64,000 bases of DNA from Sulfolobus sp. E5-1-F. Its GTDB lineage: Archaea > Thermoproteota > Thermoprotei_A > Sulfolobales > Sulfolobaceae. Within the stretch, counting starts at the first letter, position 1. Each line of letters starts with the position of its first letter. A model generated the notes under the pieces. That model had not been told where the DNA came from. It saw only the letters and a list, made by a program, of their open reading frames with translations, and searched no databases. The translations under genes and the position numbers were made by a program. Location of the stretch: positions 966,630 to 1,030,629 of the forward strand of contig NZ_CP045687.1 in the NCBI RefSeq assembly GCF_009601705.1, in the 5' to 3' direction. Positions 1 through 8,129 of the stretch are shown here, in pieces.

Positions 1-642
1 AATTTATGGGGACCAATAGTACTTTACTCCAACATCACTTACGTCTACAACTACCTAAAAAATAAATTCTTCCTACTATCCAACGGTACAATAGACAAAA
101 CAAAATCCATAGAGACTAAAGCAACAACCAGAATAGGAATAGCCCTCGACGAAAAGCAAAGAGTAACAAAAGAAGGATATATATACTCAGTAACATTCAG
201 GGATTTTGAAAACATGGAGTTTTGTTATAGATATGAAGGTAAAACGGAAATTATAGGGGAGAAAGTGGTAAAGTTTGGAGGAGAAGAAAGAGCTGCTAAA
301 ATGTACAAAAAAGAAGTTCAAATAAATTGTGAAAAGTCTAGAAAAGCGTATGTCATATCACCCCTATTAATAGAAGGAGAAGAGAAAGACAATTTCGAAA
401 TAACAGTAAACAATACAAATATAAAAATAGAACAAGGAGTAATATATTCCGTAGGATTAGGATTCAATGTGAGACTAAAAAAGAGAAAGCCAATATATAG
501 GGCTATAATGCCGGGGTCAATTATAGAACTAGATAGGGAAGCACAGTGTGAAAGCATTGGCCTATACTCCCAGATCGGCTATGGAAGTATAGTACCATTA
601 AAATCAATTGAGCCAAAACAAGAGTCAAATGAACTTCAATGA
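1..642 (+). CDS. cmr3: Type III-B Cmr3 (Cas5-like RAMP), C-terminal part
   Basis: The reading frame is open from base 1, so the gene starts left of the window; about 213 C-terminal residues are visible. Cmr3 is the Cas5-like subunit at the base of the Cmr complex, where it contacts Cas10 (Cmr2) and the crRNA 5' handle. Family signatures seen: RIGIALDEKQRVTKEGYIYS, which matches the Cmr3 'RxGI...KEG.LYS' block, then GGEERAA, and the C-terminal IMPGSII and IGYGSIVP turns. It would be the last gene of an operon coming from the left: it ends in TGA and a small palindrome follows. The first ATG in frame is at 214, but the upstream residues clearly belong to the same protein, so that is not the start. 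A different Cas5-family RAMP is possible but less likely. Confidence 0.8.
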   Translation, partial: NLWGPIVLYSNITYVYNYLKNKFFLLSNGTIDKTKSIETKATTRIGIALDEKQRVTKEGYIYSVTFRDFENMEFCYRYEGKTEIIGEKVVKFGGEERAAKMYKKEVQINCEKSRKAYVISPLLIEGEEKDNFEITVNNTNIKIEQGVIYSVGLGFNVRLKKRKPIYRAIMPGSIIELDREAQCESIGLYSQIGYGSIVPLKSIEPKQESNELQ

Positions 643-674
643 TATTTCACAGTCTCATCTTTTAGATTACGAAA

Positions 675-689
675 GGAAAAGCTTTTTCC
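675..689. terminator. Palindrome downstream of cmr3, possible terminator
   Basis: GGAAAAGCTTTTTCC lies about 35 bases after the cmr3 stop codon. It is a near-perfect palindrome with a T-run in the right arm, which could stop transcription. The rest of 643-885 shows no open frame or repeat. Confidence 0.3.
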
Positions 690-885
690 TAAATTCCATA
701 AAAATAGATAAAAGTGACGTTCGTGAAATAACTCTGACGTGAACTGAATTTTTGTAGGTCTCGTTATAAAGCATAAAATTGTCTCAATATCTTCTAGCCC
801 TTAAAGATTTAAAACCTCCTCTTTTCTCTATTACCATTATCATCTCAATTATCCAGGGGAATCATATAATAACTGATACCTTGTA

Positions 886-1054
886 TAGTAGTTTCCTGAA
901 AACGACGCATAGTATGTAACGTTTAGTTTTTTCAATGTAGAATTTAAGGTGTATTTATACTGTATACCCTTAAACTATTTACGATTACTTAAATCTTCTT
1001 GAAGAGAATCTATGTTAATATTTAAGGTTTAAGGTAAATTTACGTAAAGTACTA
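886..1054 (+). mobile_element. MITE copy 1 (about 160-bp dispersed element), in the A1 leader
   Basis: First of about ten copies of a short non-coding element. One end begins TAGTAGTTTCCTGAAAA; the other end, read inward, begins TAGTACTTTACGTAAATTTAC. These ends form an imperfect terminal inverted repeat. CTTGTA is present on both sides (880-885 and 1055-1060), an exact 6-bp target-site duplication, which supports transposition. It sits 35 bp before the first A1 repeat, where the leader should be. No protein is encoded, so a full-length partner element elsewhere would supply the transposase. Confidence 0.75.
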
Positions 1055-1089
1055 CTTGTAGATCATCACCCTTAACCACTTGTTGTTAT

Positions 1090-4000
1090 GTTTTAGTTTC
1101 TTTTCGTTGTTACAATCGCTAGAGAAGTCGTGGGGAGAGTGTTATGATGTTTTAGTTTCTTTTCGTTGTTACCACTTAATGGCAACAATAATACCAAAAG
1201 CCCAAGGTGTTTTAGTTTCTTTTCGTTGTTACCTAATTTATGGGTACCATCACTTTCAATATACGCTTGTTTTAGTTTCTTTTCGTTGTTACATTGTTAG
1301 CGGACTAGAGGCCTTTGCGAATGCCATTTGTTTTAGTTTCTTTTCGTTGTTACATGGAGAGGAAGAGATCATTCATCTATGAGGAGTGTGGTTTTAGTTT
1401 CTTTTCGTTGTTACATTGAAGAACAGCTATAATAAAGAAGAACTAATAGAGTTTTAGTTTCTTTTCGTTGTTACCACAAAGCCATAATTATGTCTAAAGG
1501 CATTGGTAAAAGCACAACAGTTTTAGTTTCTTTTCGTTGTTACACAACAGTATCAGGGCGAATTACCACAAGCACCACGTTTTAGTTTCTTTTCGTTGTT
1601 ACCATTCCTTCATCAACAACAATAAATGTAACAATACATATGTTTTAGTTTCTTTTCGTTGTTACTTGTCGATAGATTTGCCCGTGCTCAGAGTTATCAA
1701 GTTTTAGTTTCTTTTCGTTGTTACGAATATGCCTTCTGGCGAAGACTGCTGATTGTTGAGTTTCCAGTTTTAGTTTCTTTTCTTTGTTACCCAGTTCGTT
1801 GTTTTTAGTAATGGCTAGTAATATCTGTTTTAGTTTCTTTTCGTTGTTACATGGTGTGTTTGTATCTACAACTTTAGATAGACAGTTTTAGTTTCTTTTC
1901 GTTGTTACTGCTTGCTCTAGCGTCTGCAGATATTGTTGATATGCGGTTTTAGTTTCTTTTCGTTGTTACTCGATAATCTTCGCATCCCAAAGCCTGTTAA
2001 CCTGTTTTAGTTTCTTTTCGTTGTTACAAATAATCCCCCTCTTCCCGCGAACGAAAAACAAGGTTTTAGTTTCTTTTCGTTGTTACAAGGCTAGTGAAGA
2101 AAAAGAGAAGAATCCATACGGTTTTAGTTTCTTTTCGTTGTTACTGGGGCTCCGACATTCCAGCTTCGTGGAGCTGTTGTTGTGTTTTAGTTTCTTTTCG
2201 TTGTTACAGAAGGAGGGGGAGAAAAACGTGGACAGCTCTAACACTGTTTTAGTTTCTTTTCGTTGTTACACGTATTTTGACATTACATTAGTTGTATCAA
2301 TTGTGTTTTAGTTTCTTTTCGTTGTTACGCTAACTGAAGCTAAGGAACAGAAATGTGCTCCATGTTTTAGTTTCTTTTCGTTGTTACCACAAGATAACAT
2401 AAACAGGATGGTGAATTTCGTGTTTTAGTTTCTTTTCGTTGTTACCTGTATCTTCTACTACCGTATCAAGTACGTGTAATATGTTTTAGTTTCTTTTCGT
2501 TGTTACACATAAATGACTGTGAATGCCGTGTTGATAAATGTTTTAGTTTCTTTTCGTTGTTACAATTCAGTCTGAAAATGACTAACAGCCTGTCTCTAAG
2601 TTTTAGTTTCTTTTCGTTGTTACTTGAAAGCGAACAACAGAGCCTACAAATCTCAAAAGTTTTAGTTTCTTTTCGTTGTTACACATTTTTATACATTTGA
2701 TTCTATGTAAAGATATGGGTTTTAGTTTCTTTTCGTTGTTACCGGAAAAGAAACCATTCTTGAGAAAGAAAAAGAAAGTTTTAGTTTCTTTTCGTTGTTA
2801 CCTATTACTAGGTTTCCTATTTGGCAATAGAGACTAGTGTTTTAGTTTCTTTTCGTTGTTACCACTTCCTCCTAATGCAAAACAGCAAACCTATATGTTT
2901 TAGTTTCTTTTCGTTGTTACAATAGAAACGTTTACATGGGACATTAAAAAGATAGGTTTTAGTTTCTTTTCGTTGTTACTGTGTATAACCAAAAATAAAG
3001 AAAACGACAAAAATTCGTTTTAGTTTCTTTTCGTTGTTACGATGTTGTGGTTGAGGAAAGCGTAGCTGGCGGTGGGTTTTAGTTTCTTTTCGTTGTTACT
3101 GAATGCAGGGCAAACTAACGATGGACAAGGGAGTGTTTTAGTTTCTTTTCGTTGTTACTATAGTGAGTGGGAATTACGTTGAAAGTTCCCAAAGGTTTTA
3201 GTTTCTTTTCGTTGTTACTAATATTACCGCTTTCATCTTTGCCAATTGTCACAGTTTTAGTTTCTTTTCGTTGTTACTGTAAGTGACTCAGTTTGGACTT
3301 GACTTTCGCCATTATGTTTTAGTTTCTTTTCGTTGTTACTCCAGCCAGATGGTACCGTAGTTCCAGCAAAATTCCAATGTTTTAGTTTCTTTTCGTTGTT
3401 ACTGAATACAAAATATGCAGACGAAACGAAAGATATTGTTTTAGTTTCTTTTCGTTGTTACGTCTACCGCGTCGTTTACGTTCACTCAAAAAAAATGTTT
3501 TAGTTTCTTTTCGTTGTTACGAGACAAAAGATATGGTAGTATATGTGCCATTGGGTTTTAGTTTCTTTTCGTTGTTACTACAACACTAAACTCGGGCATA
3601 TACAAACTCAAAAGTTTTAGTTTCTTTTCGTTGTTACTATAGAACAGAACAGTACGGTACGGAGAACGGAACGGGTTTTAGTTTCTTTTCGTTGTTACAC
3701 GTTTGGTTTAGCAGTTATGGTAACAAGTGGGAGTTTTAGTTTCTTTTCGTTGTTACACTTATCTTTTAATGCCATATTACAAGCACAAAAGGTTTTAGTT
3801 TCTTTTCGTTGTTACTTATTATTGCATTTGGTGATGATGACCAATTAGGTTTTAGTTTCTTTTCGTTGTTACTTTTACGTGTTTTCTCGATGAAGGGAAT
3901 TGACAAAGTTTTAGTTTCTTTTCGTTGTTACTTGAGTAAACTGCTTTTGCTCTGATTTCTGGACTGTTGTTTTAGTTTCTTTTCGTTGTTACAAGCGTTA

Positions 4001-4770
4001 AATCCGCCAATTTATTTTCGTCTTCAGTTTTAGTTTCTTTTCGTTGTTACTATGCTAACAAGATAGGGGTACATCATTTCACCCTGTTTTAGTTTCTTTT
4101 CGTTGTTACCTCCGGTAATTGCTTTGCCTCCGCCTCTATCTTGTCAAGTTTTAGTTTCTTTTCGTTGTTACTCATACCGGCTGAATTATTCAATTTGCAT
4201 GCAAGCTGTTTTAGTTTCTTTTCGTTGTTACGAATTGAAAGTCCTTCATCAACAATTTCTGACGTGTTTTAGTTTCTTTTCGTTGTTACTACGTAGCCAG
4301 CTTCATACACATCAAGAATTTTGAGTTTTAGTTTCTTTTCGTTGTTACGGAAACGAAACAATTGACCTTGCAGGTTTCCGTTCTGAGTAACAACGAGTTT
4401 TAGTTTCTTTTCGTTGTTACAAACACTATATCTTGCAGCATAGTTTTCTAAAAGGTTTTAGTTTCTTTTCGTTGTTACTATCAGTTCTTGATATTCCTTG
4501 GACGTATAGAACTTTTTGTTTTAGTTTCTTTTCGTTGTTACTGCGTAAAAAGAGAGAGAAAGATTTTTAAACTTGGGTTTTAGTTTCTTTTCGTTGTTAC
4601 TCTCTCGTCTGTTGAACTGCTGTTACCTGAGGAGCCATCTCATTGTTTTAGTTTCTTTTCGTTGTTACAGATACCGCCAAATCAAAACCCAGGTGGATAT
4701 CAGTTTTAGTTTCTTTTCGTTGTTACTGGCTCTCGGCCTCCTCAAGATTTAGTTGAGTTTTCGTATTTAT
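1090..4770 (+). CRISPR. CRISPR array A1, 61 repeats, GTTTTAG...GTTGTTAC type
   Basis: Sixty-one 24-nt repeats (1090-1113 to 4703-4726) start GTTTTAGTTTC and end TTCGTTGTTAC, with spacers of about 35-42 nt (mean unit about 60). Repeat 12 at 1767 has one change (TTTG for TCG-T). After a 19-nt remnant spacer, a diverged copy at 4746-4770 marks the leader-distal end, so transcription should run left to right. This repeat type is unrelated to the five other arrays. From memory it resembles the Sulfolobus acidocaldarius repeat, which should be checked. Only 35 bp separate the first repeat from a MITE, so the leader is interrupted. Nearby cas genes are cmr3 (left) and a Cas2-Cas4 pair (right). Confidence 0.98.
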
Positions 4771-5068
4771 AAATATTTCTGTTCCTTCCACAACCTAAAC
4801 TGGTATCTTTTGTGTGGAAGGGGATTTTACGTAGTTTTAGGGTTAACCTAATACCCCGTATGTTGAGGGTTTTGAAGGTGGATATTCCTTAAAAACAAGG
4901 GAAATTTCAACATTTATAAACCTTAAAGGGTAAGAGAACTTCTTGATAAAATCACCTTAGGCAGTCATCTAGAGAAACTTTCTTCTTTCTACTTAAGATA
5001 CAATATTTTAAAAAGGAAATAAAATAAATATTATGTCTAACTTCTGAGTAAATCTTTAAACTATTGAA

Positions 5069-5152
5069 GTTGAATAGGATAATATAATGATGTTGTTTTT
5101 AATGCTTTTAGTACATACCGAGAGTCAGTGAGGTTGAATAGGATAATATAAT
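5069..5152. repeat. Two-repeat CRISPR-like pair, 64-bp register
   Basis: GTTGAATAGGATAATATAAT occurs exactly at 5069-5088 and 5133-5152, separated by 44 bp of unrelated sequence. A few more bases match to the left (GAAG/GAGG). Repeat length and 64-bp period match the A2-A6 units, but the sequence matches none of their repeats. MITE copy 2 begins at the end of the second repeat. Confidence 0.5.
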
Positions 5153-5329
5153 TAGTAGTTTCATGAAAATGACGTATAGTATGTAACGTTTAATTTTTAC
5201 AATGCAAGATTTAAGGACATTTATACCATACATGCTTGGTATATTTACTATTATTTAAATCTCATTAAAGAGAATATATGTTAGTATTTAAGGTTTAAGG
5301 GATTTGAGGTAAATTTGCGTAAAGGGCTA
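5153..5329 (+). mobile_element. MITE copy 2
   Basis: Same element as at 886-1054, same orientation. It begins TAGTAGTTTCATGAAAATGA, and its right end is diverged (AAAGGGCTA instead of AAAGTACTA). No target duplication is recognisable. Confidence 0.65.
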
Positions 5330-5558
5330 ATCAACCGTAACTCCATCAATAGGATATATTTCTTACCTAGACAATTCCAATCTAATTTTTTGTCTTAGCG
5401 TTAGGAGGATATTTCTTACTTAGACTGTTCCTCTGGTACTAATTAACCATTCCATCTGGAAATGGATTATTGCCCAATTAAGCATACTTCATGACTGACA
5501 AGTTTACTATTGAGATATGTATATGTGTTTACACATTGTATTTTAATAATAAAAAATA
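5330..5558. other. Intergenic gap with a diverged direct repeat
   Basis: No credible reading frame. A diverged direct repeat is present: AGGATATATTTCTTACC near 5351 and AGGATATTTCTTACTTAGAC near 5406, 53-55 bp apart. This may be an older relic like the 5069-5152 pair, but the match is weak. No cas1 remnant was recognised, although a cas1 might be expected next to cas2-cas4. Confidence 0.3.
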
Positions 5559-6053
5559 TTAATATTGAGCGTATTGACATTGCCTTTTGTATAGGCAAGA
5601 AGGGCAGAATTTGTTTCTGTAGGCCTTAAAATTCTCTTCAATGACTTTTTCTAACTCCTCAGCTAGATAATCTAATACCATAGCGTTAGGAATTAATAAG
5701 TATCCAATATCTTCGCCTATTGTTGTAGGTAACAATAGAGTGGCACAAGCTTGACCATATTTCATGCACATGTATGCATAAATTACTGCTCTTCCTATTA
5801 AATGTCTTATCATTCCTCTCGTTATGGTCATTTCAATAACAAGGTAATTATCGTATACATAGTCTGGAATTCCCACTATTTTGTACCAATCTTTTCCAAC
5901 TTTAAATAGGATATCCATTGGTTTGCTTTCGAAGTTAATGTCGTTTTTCCTTTCATATTCTAATCTTATATCGTGGATAGCTTTGTGTTTGTATATAGTG
6001 AAATACGCTCTCTGTTTGCATATTAATAAGTCATCAAATATCCTCGCCGGCAA
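5559..6053 (-). CDS. cas4: Cas4-family protein, degenerate nuclease site
   Basis: Cas4 proteins are Fe-S PD-(D/E)XK nucleases that trim prespacers and select PAM and orientation with Cas1-Cas2. I start it at the TTG at 6053, overlapping the end of cas2 by about 20 bases. The open frame runs up to 6314, but that part is the shadow of cas2. The resulting 164 aa fits a small Cas4. Seen: an N-terminal Cys in LLICKQRAYF and a C-terminal cluster CPSCLYKRQC, together four Fe-S cysteines. The nuclease core GIPDYVYDNYLVIEMT keeps the Asp, but the usual E-x-K reads E-M-T, and the usual Q-x3-Y motif is not evident. It may be structural or inactive. It lies directly downstream of cas2 with no cas1 beside it. 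Confidence 0.7.
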   Translation of the reverse strand: MPARIFDDLLICKQRAYFTIYKHKAIHDIRLEYERKNDINFESKPMDILFKVGKDWYKIVGIPDYVYDNYLVIEMTITRGMIRHLIGRAVIYAYMCMKYGQACATLLLPTTIGEDIGYLLIPNAMVLDYLAEELEKVIEENFKAYRNKFCPSCLYKRQCQYAQY

Positions 6054-6324
6054 AGTTAACTTGTAAGTGGTGTCTTGATACCTTATCCTTGGAGATGATA
6101 AGAGTTCTTCCGAAATCAGCGTTTTGAACTGGGATGATAGCTGCGGTATCTCTTTCTTCAAGAAGTTTAGCAATCTTTTCCGATAGGAAGAGGGATCTAT
6201 TCCAAGATAATCTTCCTCCATATACTGATCTTGAAATATACGATAAACCGTAACGGCGTAGGAGCCTCCTAACCTTACCTCTAACCTTCTCATCTGATAT
6301 GTCATATGCGACAACCACGTACAT
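6034..6324 (-). CDS. cas2: CRISPR-associated Cas2, first copy
   Basis: Cas2 dimers bridge two Cas1 dimers in the spacer integrase. The 96-aa protein begins MYVVVAYDISDEKVRGKVRR, with the conserved N-terminal beta strand and Asp (YDIS), then RRLLRRYGLSYISRSVYGG and a central IIPVQNADFGRTLII strand. Length is normal for the family. It is clearly different from the second Cas2 at 39843-40136, so two adaptation lineages are present. Its start is an ATG preceded by an AT-rich region with possible TATA elements near 6345-6360. It is first of a two-gene unit with cas4; no cas1 is seen on either side within the window, so its partner may be the remote Cas1 at 40144-41046 or lie outside. Confidence 0.9.
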   Translation of the reverse strand: MYVVVAYDISDEKVRGKVRRLLRRYGLSYISRSVYGGRLSWNRSLFLSEKIAKLLEERDTAAIIPVQNADFGRTLIISKDKVSRHHLQVNFAGEDI

Positions 6325-6414
6325 ATAATTAGTAACTACTTTTAAGTATTTATAAATTTAGATAAAATAGTGATGACTATTAAGAGTATGGTTAACAATT
6401 TAATTAATTTAAAA

Positions 6415-7137
6415 TTAATTGTGTAAGTTGCTTTTATTGTAGAAATAAATACTTTTTGTTTAGTGTAATTTTGGTGAACATGGGATTTTCGTTGGTGAGG
6501 ACTTGATAATCAAGTAGAGTATTTCGGTTTTAACCCAAGTTATTTTAATGTTTAGAGCATATTAACCTTAAGCCTAGGTTTCACATTAGGGAGGAGATAG
6601 CGTTAGGCCTAGTTATCTAGCTGGCTTATCCTCTTGGAGGACTACGTTACCACATTCCACCTTACTCTATTATTACAAGAGGCTTGGCAGGGTTAAGTAT
6701 GTAGTATCCTTGAGTCTTTACACCATTGACGAGACTTTTACGTTAAGGGGAATTATTATTACGTTTGGATCGTTAGGGATGTTATAACTATTCCTTTCTT
6801 CATGGCTTGAGGAGTGGTCTTCGCGTGTTAACATGAGGGGGATTGATAGTTAGGAGGATTGATCGAGTGATTTACTTGCACGATTACCAGCCTATAATCC
6901 CTTTGACTGGTCTAATGTTGGGCATAATATGGTTTGGTAGGAGGGATTACGCTGAACAAGAACATTAAAGGATAGACTCTCCTCTATGGACTTTCACTTG
7001 GAGTTCCAATATGTTAGCGAGTTGGCTCTTGATCTTCTTCCTAATCTACAACATTCTTTATATTCAAATTTAGTGGATAAGGAAGTGATAATTATAAATG
7101 CAAATGTTTTAAATGCATAAAATCGTTGACCACACTC
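6415..7137 (+). mobile_element. Decayed insertion sequence, remnant 1
   Basis: The DNA matches the remnants at 10717-11178 (same strand) and 58309-58992 (opposite strand). The transposase frame is broken by stops and frameshifts. Readable peptides include an IALGLV-WL segment followed by WIVRDV and, later, FDWSNVGHNM and LVDKEVIII. The right end is TTGACCACACTC. The left part carries a damaged form of the TGGGTGAGCA inverted repeat seen at 56427. I cannot assign an IS family by eye. Confidence 0.6.
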
Positions 7138-7297
7138 CGTAAATTTACCTTAAATCTCTTGAACACCAACCTGGATTCTCTATAAGAAGATTTAGATAGT
7201 CTAAAATAGTTGAAGTGCACATAGTATAAATACACCTTCCCTTGCATTTGAGAATTATACGTCATATATACTACACGTAATTTTCAGAAAACTACTA
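7138..7297 (-). mobile_element. MITE copy 3, truncated, abutting the IS end
   Basis: Inverted copy of the MITE. The TAGTACTTTA end is cut off exactly where the IS right end stops, and the opposite end (CAGAAAACTACTA) is intact. Either the IS inserted into the MITE, or recombination joined the two. Confidence 0.6.
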
Positions 7298-7502
7298 TTC
7301 GTGAAGTTTCTAACCCTTCCCTTACTTGTTATCAAATGTTCTTTCTTTTGATACATCTATCAAATTATCCCTACACTTACGTCACACTCATATTCGAGAA
7401 TATTTTCACAATCTTCAGTTGAATGATATGTTCTACCATTTTCTTACATAAAGCTCCTCAGAACGTTTTACGAGTTTTTGGTTACCTCTAGATAAAGATG
7501 AG

Positions 7503-7573
7503 CAATTATAAAAATTTCTAGCCTAATATAATTTTACTATGTGTCAATTAGATGACTGCGTGAGAAAACTCCT
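7503..7573 (+). repeat. Solo end of a second insertion sequence
   Basis: A roughly 70-bp motif (AATTTCTAGCCTAATATAAT, then a GATGACTGCGTGAGAA block). It recurs at 47240-47313 (inverted), 48197-48264, near 49740-49790 and 59085-59139. At 49570 and 59021 it directly follows a transposase C-terminus, so it is probably the 3' end of that element. Confidence 0.45.
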
Positions 7574-7693
7574 AAAAAGAGGGTAGAGTACTTTTCAAAT
7601 CCTTATGTGGATTTATCCTCAGAGTAATAACCCATCTTTACACTGGCTTCTTTCAATTCGTTTAGTGACTTACCATATACTGTTATTTCTTTA

Positions 7694-8129
7694 ATTTTAA
7701 ATAATTTTTAGTGTTAGGTTGTGGAATTAAACGTGAAATTTACGTGCTTATAAATCTCTTTAAAAAGATAACTGTTCGTTAAAATGAAAAGTAATCAAAA
7801 AAATTAGGGTTAGAATGAAACAATTATTTACGACATGTAACGAATTTAGATGGAATCTCTCCAATAGACGTAACTATAAAAGTTCGAGTTGATTAAGGAG
7901 TTTAAAAGTGTAAGAATTCGAGTCTAGATGCGACCAAAACGAATCATTATAAAATAATTGAACGTATATAAATGATAACCCATGTTTCAATTAAACAAAA
8001 AATCCTTGCGACCACAATTTGTTAAATTAATTACAACTAAAATTGGTCGCAAGGTAGAAAGACGAGAGAAATGAAAAACTTATAAGCAAGAAACGAGAAA
8101 TAACAATATAGAAGTATAAAAATACACCA
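7694..8129 (+). promoter_or_regulatory. Leader of CRISPR array A2
   Basis: About 436 bp, highly similar to the regions beside A3, A4 and A5 and partly to A6. It contains a perfect 10-bp inverted repeat, CCTTGCGACC (8004-8013) and GGTCGCAAGG (8045-8054), enclosing 31 bp, with an extra GATGCGACC half-site upstream. The last 45 bp before the first repeat are nearly invariant. Leaders hold the crRNA precursor promoter and the signals that direct Cas1-Cas2 to the first repeat. Confidence 0.85.

Noticed and set aside
5559-6314. A 251-aa frame for the first Cas4
   Set aside because: Its first 87 codons overlap cas2 in another frame and look like out-of-frame cas2; the Cas4 domain begins after 6053.
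7900-7945. TTCGAGTC followed by GATGCGACC in the leaders, resembling a tRNA T-arm
   Set aside because: No acceptor, D-arm or anticodon arm can be built around it, and it recurs in every leader as part of the conserved leader sequence.
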